From NCBI GenBank assembly GCA_026745465.1, contig JACYXH010000813.1:124001-188000 (forward strand): a stretch of 64,000 nt of DNA, given 5' to 3'. The translations under genes were made by a program, and so were the position numbers. This DNA is from Lota lota (Eukaryota; Chordata; Actinopteri; Gadiformes; Lotidae). Positions 33,901-54,485 of the stretch are shown here, piece after piece. The notes beneath the pieces were generated by a model. The model saw nothing but the letters and a program-made list of their open reading frames with translations, did not search any database and was not told where the DNA came from. Each line of letters starts with the position of its first letter. Position 1 is the stretch's first letter.

Positions 33901-34671
33901 AGTCTAATCATACCTATTGTATACATTCTCAGTCATGCAGAGACACAATACAACACAACACATACAGACACACACTCTAGCAGTACATGCAGTTCAAAAT
34001 ACATCACTGTATGACATTTCAACCTCTAGGAAATGTAGGAAAATAAGATAACATCATGATCATCTGCTGTCACATCTCTACTGTTGGTTTGTGGGGTTTC
34101 ATAAGATGCAACAACTAAAACTATGATTTAAAATGCATCACCAACATTGTGTTGCATACTTGTTTTGACATTGTTTGCTTATTTGTATTCGGAACTGCGG
34201 CTTTACTTGCCAACGTTGAGGTGCTGGACTGCCGAGCCGACCTTGACCACCCTCCCTGCGGCCTCGTGCCCCAGCACCATTGGCTGTTTCACCACGAAGT
34301 CCCCGATCCGCCCATGCTGCCAGTAGTGGACGTCAGAGCCGCAGATCCCCACCGAATGCATCCGCAGCAACACATCTAGAAAACACAGAATGGCAAGGGT
34401 GAAAATGACACAAAACGACACAAAGAGTTCACTAATGTTGCAATTTGAACATTTGACAGCAAAAAAGGTGCATCCGTTGTGCAACCTCCATTGTTTCTAA
34501 CCGTTAGGTCCAGGTTCGGGGATTGGTCGCTCTTCCTGTGGGGGTTAAGGGATTGCAAAATTAAATCAGTTCAGGGAAGTCTACAAACAATAAACTAGTA
34601 AAAACTCATTGTTTCTGTACCAATCTGAGGTCGCCCTGTGAATGCAGCACTACGCAAAGATTGTTCTCCAT
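30927..34671 (-). CDS. sord: sord, sorbitol dehydrogenase
   Basis: NAD-dependent zinc enzyme of the polyol pathway that oxidises sorbitol to fructose in the cytosol. Nine coding exons on the minus strand: 34621-34671, 34502-34535, 34211-34375, 33707-33866, 33381-33499, 32232-32297, 31788-31966, 31397-31518, 30927-31092 (TGA 30927-30929). They sum to 1062 bases, 353 residues; human SORD has 357. Start [17 protein letters not shown]; zinc-site residues in [10 protein letters not shown] (Cys), LGHEAAG (His-Glu) and [15 protein letters not shown] (Glu); NAD Rossmann GSGPIGLV split across exons 5-6; end [14 protein letters not shown]. All borders are GT-AG except intron 3, whose donor must be GC (GTTG|GCAAGT at 34205-34211), because only that choice keeps the frame. 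Divergent from terf2. Confidence 0.96.
32060..32140. repeat. 3' tail of a teleost LINE/SINE-type retroposon
   Basis: The stretch GTCTCTCTTGTAAAAGAGAT followed by CAATGAGACCAACCTGG and TTAAATAAAGGT is a common retroposon tail in fish genomes. It lies in a sord intron; only the tail is recognisable. Confidence 0.4.
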
Positions 34672-35152
34672 ATCCAAAGGATATCTGAAAGGCAGAAGTA
34701 TGGTGGACCTGATGCAAACGATCGTTAATGCCACACTTTAGGCTTTGCTCAACTTCAGCTTATTCTTCTATGTAGGAAAGGCTCAAAGTTCATGGTCCTG
34801 TATTACAACAAGGCGTGTGATTGGTGCAGCAGTCGAGAAATGTTCCATTTCCAACAAGGGGGTGGACGTAATTTCAGGATAATTAATTGTTTCAACTGTC
34901 CCGTGTAAATAAATACGAAAAGGACAATAAAAATGTTCATAGTCGAATTATTATAAATGTTGTATACTTTGTATGATCAGGATTATAATTATTTTATTTT
35001 ATTAATTTATTAACATAGAAAAGGCAGCCATATATCTTGTTCCATACTCTTGTCCAGTTGGTGGCGGTAATGCACATAATTGCTGGTTGTCTGAGCCCCC
35101 AAATACCACAAGAGAAGAAGTGGGACCGAAAATGTGTTCCGTAGCTCTCAAC
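34672..35152. promoter_or_regulatory. Shared upstream region of sord (-) and terf2 (+)
   Basis: 481 bp separate the two divergent start codons, so both promoters and 5' UTRs must lie here unless upstream non-coding exons exist. An inverted CCAAT box (ATTGG) is at 34814-34818. The 34900-35030 part is AT-rich. No TATA box is convincing. Confidence 0.5.
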
Positions 35153-44090
<8,938 letters not shown>

Positions 44091-44351
44091 ACGGACGTCA
44101 CTTAAGAATGAAAAAAGTTCATGTGTTCTGGTTTTAAACTGTTCACGCTGCAGGAACGAGATGGATATTTAACCTGGGACACTTTCGTTCTGAGGTCAAA
44201 ATTAATCACTTTATTTTACTTTTTACAAAAGATGACAAACTGTTCATTAAAAGTGCCATCATTAAGTTGTGATGGCACTTGTTGGAAAATGAGGGTCTGT
44301 AGGGGAAGCCAGGGGAAGTTACCGCAGTTCAAGAATGGAGGCAAATTCATT
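44091..44351. other. Convergent terf2/nip7 3' region
   Basis: 261 bp separate the two stop codons. ATTAAA at 44246-44251 (+) could end terf2, and AATAAA on the minus strand at 44210-44215 could end nip7, so the two 3' UTRs probably overlap. Confidence 0.45.
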
Positions 44352-46503
44352 TTATGTTAATGTGTCCTCGTTCCTGATGAACTCTCCTACGTCCGCTTGG
44401 TGGAACACCACGATAGACATGGGGTCCATCCGCCGGCACTCCTGTGTCGTCTTCGCTGCCACGCCGAAACCCTGAGGGGGGGGGGTGGAAAACATGCCAG
44501 CTAAAACATATCCCACACGGCAGACAACCAGCTTCTGGAGAGGTTAAATGAGACACTTAAAGTTATCTGCCTGAAATACTTTTTTTTTTTTTTAAGGCAT
44601 TTGTTCTGATTGTCAGTTAAGATACTGCAGCCTAGTTTTGCGACATAATAAAATGTCTATGGGGGGAAAAAGTACCAAGTTGCCTTTATGATTAACAGAG
44701 CCTCATCTAAGTGTGTATATACAGTTGACCTTGGAGACTAGCAGACTTCACTGGATACCAACATTTTCAGATTTAATATCTTCAACATAAACACATCTTG
44801 CATAAAGCTACACAGCATGTTGAACTAAGTACAGTTGTCACACTTAAATGAATCCAGTTTGCATTACATCTGTCAACTCTTTAATGCTCCAGCCTACAAA
44901 CCTATTTTAGGTAGTGAGCGGATCCAGAACCAGATCCAAGTTAGTTTGACCAGCGACGACCGCGATCATGCATCCCTACCTTAGATTGTTCCCAGGCGTT
45001 CACATCTCAACGGAACGCCTGGAATGGGAGGCTCCAAATGAGTTATTTGCGAGCGAGGGCAGGACTTTGTTACATGGGTTAAGCGGCTGGAGGGGGCTGG
45101 ACTCTGGAGAATGCTTCGGAGGGAGACTTATCGGATTCAGTTCAATGTGAGGCAAAGGAGTACGGGACTAACGATAGAGTATATCAGTTATGTTTCTGCT
45201 CTGTCAATTTCTTCGTTCAAATTATTTCCAGATTATTCTCACTCCGGTGACTTAGTGTACACAGCTCATAGGAATTACGTTGTGGGAGACTAAGAAAGCT
45301 ATAATTCATGACCCGCTCTCAGCCTACACCTCTCCGGAAACATAACTGAGGAAGGCATGATGCTTAACTAAACAGTGTGGTGATCATTTGCGATACTTTG
45401 GATCCGCTTCTGAATTCGGCAACAGGCGTGCAGGCTGGAGCTTTTCCATGTTTATATCATGCAGGCTACTAGAACACAAACACGTGGTAGCCCAACTCAC
45501 CAGGGGCACGTCTGCCATGGAGTAGACCACTACGCCCTGGTACTGATTGGTGTTCTCGGTAATCCTTCCCAGTCCGGACTTCAACACATGGTTTCCATAG
45601 AGGAACGACTGCTCCGTTCCTGGTTTTACCCACACCTTGAACTAAATACACAGGTACTGTATTGTTTAGCAGGAACAATTAATACTAATCTATCGATTTG
45701 GGAACAGACTAAATATACTTCAACAAAGTTTATGTATAGATTGGGACATGCCTAAAATAAACTTTACTGGTGTTTGGCAGGACAATTAGTCTGAATAAAA
45801 ATATTTCTACCAAGTTGATTGACAAATTAACTAAAAACAGGTATTTTGCAGTACAAAATTATGATTAAGCATACTTCTACCAAGTTGAGGTAACACATTG
45901 TTCATACTAATTAACTCCTGCAGGTATCAAATGATCAATACTGCCACCAACTTGAGGTATAGATTTGGCCCGCTGAACCCGAATTATTTACTTTAATTTA
46001 ATTACGTTAATTTCTACCTTTGCATATGGTGCGAGGAAATCCAATGCTGTGATGTGCAGACGGAACTTTCCAGTCTTCGTGAATTTACCAAAGCAGGTTC
46101 CAACAGAGACAAGCTTGTCGCGGGCCACGTTTGTAGCCAATTTAAGGATTTTCTCACTGTTGGGGTTCAGATGAAAGAACATTAAAGATTGGTACGACTT
46201 AAATTTTCAACCAATGCGTGTAGCAGTAACAAGTGATTGCAAAGTAAATGTTCACCTCATATAGTATACACGGTCGTTGTGAAGCCTGAAACAGTAAACA
46301 CCATCTGGCCGATCTACAAGGAGTTTGATGTTTTCACCGATGCTGTTGAACAGAGGCATGCATTTAAACCACTTAGCGAAGAAAATACACTGTAGTCTGT
46401 CTAAATTGCATAAAGTTTAAAGTATGAAGCTATAATGTCCAACTCACTATTTCGAAAGTTTTTCAAACATAGTCTTTGTTTCTTCATCCGTCAACGGCCT
46501 CAT
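44352..46503 (-). CDS. nip7: nip7, 60S ribosome subunit biogenesis protein NIP7
   Basis: Nucleolar/nuclear factor needed for pre-rRNA processing and 60S assembly, with a C-terminal PUA RNA-binding domain. Five coding exons on the minus strand: 46448-46503, 46256-46342, 46018-46156, 45501-45641, 44352-44471 (TAA 44352-44354), together 543 bases, 180 residues, exactly the human length. Start [18 protein letters not shown]; then [40 protein letters not shown], the PUA part [20 protein letters not shown], and the end [14 protein letters not shown]. All splice sites are GT-AG and in frame. Tail to tail with terf2, as the two genes lie close together in human 16q22. Two CACGTG boxes lie just upstream of the start. 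Confidence 0.97.
44472..45500. other. nip7 intron 4
   Basis: 1.03-kb intron with a T-run near 44580. No gene or repeat family recognised; the short ORFs near 44968 and 45111 look random. Confidence 0.5.
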
Positions 46504-46574
46504 GATGATTGTTTATTTCCAATTTTGTTGTAACGTGATCAGAACCACTGTCCCTTCGCATGTGCTAACCTAAA

Positions 46575-46620
46575 CACGTGTGTCAAACGGAAGTACACCA
46601 TGCTGCGTTCAGATCACGTG
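46575..46620. promoter_or_regulatory. Paired CACGTG E-boxes upstream of nip7
   Basis: CACGTG at 46575-46580 and 46615-46620, 72 and 112 bases upstream of the nip7 start codon, with an ETS-like CGGAAGT between them. MYC/USF-type boxes are common in ribosome biogenesis promoters. Function inferred. Confidence 0.45.
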
Positions 46621-46980
46621 GGATTGAAGGTACTAATTGAGGATGCTTGTGAGTTCGAATAATGCTAGATAACACTGCTTTCATTTTTCTAGAAATACAT
46701 TTGAATTGGGTCAATAAAATTATATAAAACAAAGACAATAATGCCAACTAAATTTGTCCCATAGGGGTTACATAAATCTCTACATCTGACCACAAATTGT
46801 GTTTTGCAATTATATCGCTTTTTGATGGGTTTTAGTGAAACTTTGAATAATTCCAACTAATTGTTGTACAGATATTTTGGAAGGTGTTTTGCTTTGTGGA
46901 TAAATCCTTATTTGTATCCATATTTAAAATGTAAGGTATCTACAACGGGTATTGAACGCAACATACTAACGGCGCAATTG

Positions 46981-47103
46981 TTATTTGACGCCATGACGTC
47001 AAATAACAGCGCAGTGCACACTTCCGGATCTCTTGCGGATTTGGTTCGTTAGCTTCCAGCTCGAGTCGTTTTACTTTTTCTGGCACATTTACTGCGACAT
47101 TCT
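46981..47103 (+). promoter_or_regulatory. Candidate cdc42se2 promoter and first non-coding exon
   Basis: A palindromic block (TTATTTGACG 46981-46990 and CGTCAAATAA 46997-47006) contains a full CRE TGACGTCA at 46994-47001. An ETS-like ACTTCCGG follows at 47022-47029, and a good donor (CTG|GTACGT) near 47103. It would join a second 5' UTR exon near 48560. Transcription here is inferred. Confidence 0.35.
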
Positions 47104-48559
47104 GGTACGTTCTCCATGTATTTATACTGCAAGCCAAGCACACAAAACGGCTCACAAAGAATTACATCCCCTCATGTATGAATATGTGGTTTAAACACAT
47201 TGTTATCCCTAGTAGTAATGCTGTAACGCTAAAAATCAGTTTCGAAAACGATCTAGCTGCAAAGCTAATGCTAGGTTGGCCAATCCTAACATCCTATCCA
47301 TATGTCAGGTTTGCGAGCTAGCTGGTATGCTAACATATTTTGCTAAAATGGTATTGCTAATGTTTGTACGTTATTGTTTTCGAATTATATTGTGTTAACA
47401 ACTCAATACATATCCAGTGGAGAGGAAGTTATTGTAGTCGATGAGTTTGCAACGCGTATCAGTTACTATAATTGATTTGTTGGTAAATAGCGAATGTGTC
47501 ACAGATGTCTAAACACACCCGATTTCAACCATTCGTAAGGTCAGTAACGTTACACACCAGCGGGAGCTCTACGAGGACTTTTTGTTGTTGTGTTGGGCTC
47601 TCAGTGGGTGACGGGAAGAGGGGGTTAAAATGCATTATGAAAATACTCACTTTAGCCAGGCTCAAGAAGAATAACTGCCTAGAGTTAAAAACAACAAATA
47701 TAACCACAATTTAAGAATTCGGCATTACTTGCATCTACTTGTCTATGGTAGTTTACCGTTTTATGTTGTGTATTTTATAAATTGCTAGCACTCAACACAT
47801 GGTCTCTTCTAATAACATGGTATATTATTTTGCCTGAACATGTTACCATTAGATGTCTTGTGACCTGATACTAATCACACTTTTGAGCAATGTGCATCTG
47901 TTGCCTTGTAACCATACATGTCAGTTCAGTAATGGTGTGTCTCAGTGTAATGCCTTTTTAATATTTACTTCTGTGGTTGAACAAGGTCAAGTGAGTAAGG
48001 CAAACAATAGTTTTAAGAATGATACACGAGACCAAGTGTATGTAAGAAAATGCCACTAATAAGGCTTGTACATCAGAATGCATCATGGGATCATGGGATC
48101 AATGATCAAAACACCATTACTACCAATAACATTCCTATGCTGCTATACTTCTGTCATGTGACGTCACGATGTACAAGCCCTTGTACTAGCGCTTATCATT
48201 TTAGGAGGGAACGTTCTAGCTCTAACAGCGAACATTGTACTGGAATTATTGTCAAAACTCAACTCGACTCCCTTCGTTATTGTTAGTTCTGAAAAGGCAT
48301 GAAGTTAAAAGAGACAGTCAACAGTAAGAGCAGAGGGCTCCGAGGTTCCTTCCTCTAAAATATGGCTCACCGCTGTCTCAACAGGGAGGATCTCTGCCCA
48401 CACACACATCACATCACCATGGTTTACCACATGATACTCCAAACTTATACAATAAAATACAAACAAGCCATTATCAGGTGTGGCTGCAGTGGCTTTAGTA
48501 ATGACTTGTTAATATGAATACACAACTGTTTTATTGTTTGAATGTATTGCTTGTCATAG
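47104..48559. other. Region between candidate cdc42se2 5' exons
   Basis: No coding frame with family resemblance. Another full CRE TGACGTCA is at 48159-48166. No mobile element recognised. Confidence 0.4.
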
Positions 48560-48773
48560 GAGAGGGCTGCCTGAGGCCAGGAGGAGCTGTGCCTGTGTGT
48601 GCGTCAGCTGTTTGGGCCCCCAGAAAAACAACGGCTTTGGCTGTGTCTTCCGGTTCCCTGCCACGGTGGTTGGTTTGTGACGCGGGTGGCTGTCAGGCAG
48701 GAAGTCAGGACGTCAGAAAGAGAGAGAGACGAGCCAGAGAGGAAGCTGCTGTGGCTATTCAGTGAGCCTCAGA

Positions 48774-51700
48774 ATGACTGAGTTCTGGGTGTGTTTCAGC
48801 TGCTGCATTGCTGAGCAGCCTCAACCTGTGAGTACGGACATTATATGCAGACGGCAATGAATTGTTGGAGGCGCTTTCTTGGCTCCTACATTGTATTCTT
48901 GGCACAAATTGGTTTTCAGGAATCTGCACTGTTTTGCATAACTTACCTATCTTTAAAATTTGCTAGAAAAGTAGGTATGGCATGGTGCAGATGTGTATAT
49001 TTAAACTAAATAGAAGGACTATTAATTATGAGGGTCTGTGTCGAATATAACAATCCTTTATGTTAACACATAGCTAAAAAATAACATACTTGGTAAGATA
49101 TTTCATGTAATCATAGGGCAATAGACTAAGGAGAATTGAGACCCCTGAGTCATTTGAATATGCGCATCATTCTGACCACTCTGCGCTGTTTTTGTATGAT
49201 CTGAATGTATTAAAAGTTTAAACTTGCTTCAAAGAACTAATGTAAAATTAAGGCCTTTTTAAAGGCATTAAAAAGTCGTTAAATAATTTCCATAGGTCTT
49301 AAATATTTTTAACGACTTTTCGGGAGTGTATAATAAACCTCAAACCAATCTTTTGTGTAGCAAATACGAGCTGTGTTTACCACTGCACTTGCGCAAACAC
49401 TTTTGTCAGACAAGCAGCACTGCTAAGATAAACAGGTTAGCATGCTAGCTTCAATCACAAAACATGACTGACTAGCTAACTACTAGTGTTGGGTACTGTT
49501 CGCATTTTAACCGTTACCGGTACTTGAAATTCGGTACCAGTACCTTTCTTTACTCTCTATAATAACAAAAATATAATTTCAGTTGTAAAAAATAAGTCAA
49601 AACCTCAATTTCAACATTGTTTTCTATTTAGAACATATTACACACCACACAAAATAAAACCCCTTCCTACCGCCCTCTCCTCCCAAACCCGTCCCTACAA
49701 CTCCAGCCTGTCCGTCTGTCACCGTAGTGTGAGAGCGCTGTCATGTGTGTCTCGGAGGAAGCACATATGAAGCATTTCCAACTAAGTTTGCCACCAATAT
49801 AGCCTTGAGCCATTCCAAGTTGAGGACTGTCATTTACCTATACGATGTTGGGCCCTGAAATTGGTATTCAATTATGTTATGAAGTAGGGTTGGGCGATAT
49901 ATCGAATATACTCAATGTATTGCGGCTTGTTCTACATGGGATGTAGTAAATGTCTGTATTGCGAATATGGCTGTTGGAACGAATTTCGGGAGTCTAATAT
50001 AATTCGAATAGTACATTTCTTTTACACTAATCAAATGCTGAAATTACTATACGAATTTCTCTTTTTTTTTTTATATAAATGTGTTGGCTAACGTAAGCGA
50101 ATCTTGCCTGGGACTACCCGCATGTGAAAATGAAATGCTTTTCTCACATCATGACTGAACAATAAAGTCTACACTTACGTTAACTATTTACATCAGCCGC
50201 GATGCGAATGCATACTCCTATAATTATCACGCAGGTGAAAAGACGCATGGAAATCTCAACCTAAGACAAGTTTATGCTCCATCCTTTCACCAAAATATCC
50301 TATGTATTTAGAGGATTCAATTATACTGAAGTTTTACTTTTTAATCCAAGTGTTAAATAGTGTAGCGAATGGCTGTTCGTGGATGAGGGGGATTATGATA
50401 GGTGGGTGTGTTTTGGCGACGTTAGTTTCCCTGTTCAATAACAAAAATAGGCTATCAGCCTTTTCATAGAAAGTTGGTATCCAAAATGAAACTGTTGCGA
50501 TACAACTGCACACCTTCATGTTATCAAAAAGCAACCAATATTCACGCACCGATGTGCAATTAAACATTTGCTTGTAGCGCAGACTATCGAGATGAAAGAT
50601 CAATACAGATAACAGATGGCGATTATTATAGGTCTATGATTGTAGTTTACCACTATGGCTGCAGTAAGAACACTGTGTTGAGGCAAATAGGCTGTTACCT
50701 CCGCCTTGTCCTACAACTTGTACAGTGTCCATGGTGACTAATACAAAAATACCTGAATGGGATTGGTTAAACAGATATGTTTGCTGGCGAGAGCTGTAAA
50801 AAATTTACCTTGGTTCAAATAAAATTAATGTATGTGTACAGTCCCATTCACCTCAATGATTTGTTATTTTATTGTCTTGTGGAAAAATCGCAACCAACAA
50901 TCACGCTCATTCTAAAAGGACCTTACATCATGACTCAGTGGTCTCCATCACCACGGACAAAGCGGCTAATTATATTAACGCCGTTGAGAGGCGGCTTTAA
51001 TATAATTTCCTTTTGTGCCTATTATTATTTACTTGGCAAGAAAGAAATGTTTATTGGTAGAATGCCCTCTAGTGGACAGAACGTTTAATAGAGGCATTGG
51101 CAATGCATAAGCCTGTGTATACAGTGTATAGGTACATAGCAAGTATTAATAATAGGCTGAATATGAGCATTACAAATTTGAATATAATTCAAATTTCAAA
51201 AGGGGGCATGTTATGACTCATGGCAACTTTGTGATACTGTTTTAGTACCATCGTTGTGTATGAGCATTATAATGAGCGATGTTGTATAGGAAAGGCGCCT
51301 GGAAATGCACGGCGTTATACTATAAGTGACCGAGAAGCTCACCCCTCACTCGGACACGGACATCCAAATCATTGGTTGGACAATTGCTGGTATTCCTTTC
51401 ATGGGGAAAAAAGCACTTCTTAATTATTTTCGAATGCGAGAGGGACAAATGCAGACTAAAGTATTTCATTTTTGGGTGATAGGCTATATTGTGTTAGAAA
51501 TAAGATTATTTAATAGTACAAATCATTTTCAAGGCTCCGTTGTTTCCATTTTAATAATCGTATGGTTTAGTAGACCATAAGACTTAAAAAAGGTCAAAAC
51601 ACCCTGGTTTTCACAACTTTGAACTTGCCCAACTTAAGGAAGGCTGCTAGTCATAACTAACTGAACATTTACTCCAAACTAATGACTATATGTCACAGAA

Positions 51701-53406
51701 GTCGTCGGGGTGGCAGCATTTTATTAAAAAGAAGGCAGGCATATCATCTAAAAACATTGGGCATAAGTTATTTTCTTTCATGTTGTCTGCGATGCGCCCA
51801 TCAACCTTCGTGTTTAACGCTCGATAGGCTTGAATGTGACCATATCAGAATTGGCACCGTGGCATGAAAGGCACGGCATCCATTGGGATCCATTCTTTTA
51901 AACACAGAACAACACCTAAATATCGAATCTTCCAACGTGTGTTGTCTACTACCTGACGCATCTTGACGTGCCACTTCGTGGCTCGTCTGGTGTGCGACCT
52001 GCTTTACATGATTGAACCTCTGATGTAACCAGGTCGGACTCGAACCAAGAGTGGATCTGAAACCCACTGACTTTCTCCGAACAGCACTAACGTTATATTT
52101 AGGCTACTAGGCAGAGTAGAGTGCCTTGTGGTGGAGTAAGTTAATCAAGAGATAACGACCAATCGTTGGTCGTAGAGTTGGTAGAATTTCAGTCTACCAA
52201 GATTTTCTTTGGTTGACTACAGCCCTAGAAATAAGACCGTCATTTAGAGAAAACGGAAGTAAAATCCTATGAAACTCCGCAAAGCTGTTTGTGAACGTTC
52301 CACTCTGCTTCGAAAGCAGGTAAGTATTTTCGTGTCGCCGAAGTCCCTGTTAGTATGCCTCTTCAACGTCACGACCAAGGGACACAGGTGGCGAAATGTG
52401 GGTGGATGTGTAGAGCTCTGTCTTGTACAGCAGTTGACTGCGGCGTCTGAGAGAGGGTTAAGCCTCATGGACACTTATAGTACAACGCCACGGTATACGT
52501 GGAGCTCGTTCTGGCAGCCGTTGATTTGGGTGATCACGGCCGACCAGGGCAACCAGGGCCTCTGTGGTTCACACACATTTTTACTTGAACGTTTTTTACA
52601 TGACATATTGTCTCAAATATCATACACCAAAGTGCACTTTGATAAAAAATAAATTGTCTTTCTCAGGGTTTCTTCTTGTTGCTGAGCTCTTTATTCTAAT
52701 TTTATTGGTCATTGTTGAGCTTGAGCTTTATAGAACTAGGCTACAGTATGTAGGCAGCCGGCCTGCATCATGGCATTATTTACTTTTCATTTAACAGCTG
52801 TTAAAAGCCTATGTGTGCAATATGCCTGGTTTGAATAAAAACTGTTGTTAAATTTCCCCCTTTTTTAAAACAAGAATGTTTTAATGCAGACATGTTGCAG
52901 GGACTACTTCAATCATCATACTGGTGTGATCGTATGCATAAAAGGGAATCAACCATTTAGAGGAGATATAGCCTAAAAATATTATTATTTTATTAAAAAT
53001 GTTAGAACCCTGGTGGTACCCTATATGACCTGATGCTCTATCGTATAATATTTAGTTTGACTGTCTATTATATACATCTGATCGTGTCGTTTGTATGACC
53101 ATATAATATTTTGTACATGTCTATTGCTTTTCTCTCCAAACGCTCTATTCCAGAAGCGGCGGCGGCGGATAGATCGCTCGATGATCGGGGAGCCGACCAA
53201 TTTTGTCCACACGACCCATGTGGGCTCTGGGGACATGGGCCTGGGCCTGTCCTCGGTGAGTTACACCCCACCCAACACGCGCTGCATGGAGAGCTGTCCT
53301 CCCTTGATGCTGATGAGTGTTGTGCCGGCAGGTGGACCTGGTGCAGGCCCAGATGAAGTCTAAAGGAGGATACTCTCACGGCGCTTCAGAGGGATCCCAG
53401 TTATAA
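48774..53406 (+). CDS. cdc42se2: cdc42se2-like, CDC42 small effector protein
   Basis: Small membrane-associated effector that binds GTP-bound Cdc42 and affects actin organisation. Three coding exons: 48774-48827 ([18 protein letters not shown]), 53154-53255 ([20 protein letters not shown] to GLGLSS) and 53332-53406 ([20 protein letters not shown], end GSQL, TAA 53404-53406), together 231 bases, 76 residues, against 84 for human SE2. Visible parts: Cys-rich N-terminus (C7, C10, C11, likely palmitoylated), a basic patch KRRRRIDR, and the CRIB motif [28 protein letters not shown] and EPTNFVHT match SE2 better than SE1. Intron 1 is 4.3 kb, intron 2 only 76 bp. A 5' UTR part probably begins near 48560. 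A CA repeat begins 12 bases after the stop. Confidence 0.92.
51370..51690. repeat. Dispersed repeat copy (inverted partner of 1-290)
   Basis: Reverse complement matches the window start over about 300 bases. To its left (51310-51345) lies GGCGTTATACTATAAGTGACCG, which recalls part of the Copia LTR (GCGTTATACTATGTGTCTGG at about 17493), so the family may be LTR-related. Confidence 0.55.
52255..52480. repeat. Dispersed repeat, related to 39475-39700
   Basis: Shares spaced blocks with the copy in terf2 intron 7. Decayed; no intact frame. Confidence 0.5.

Positions 53407-54485
<1,079 letters not shown>

Larger units (their letters stand above)
48828..53153. other. cdc42se2 intron 1 with several MITE-like remnants
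   Basis: 4.3 kb. Contains hAT-type MITE-like ends (GTGTTGGGTACTG near 49488, TAGGGTTGGGCGATAT near 49885), the inverted partner of the window-start repeat at 51370-51690, the repeat related to 39475 at 52255-52480, and a fold-back region near 52160-52230. No gene is recognised. Confidence 0.5.
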
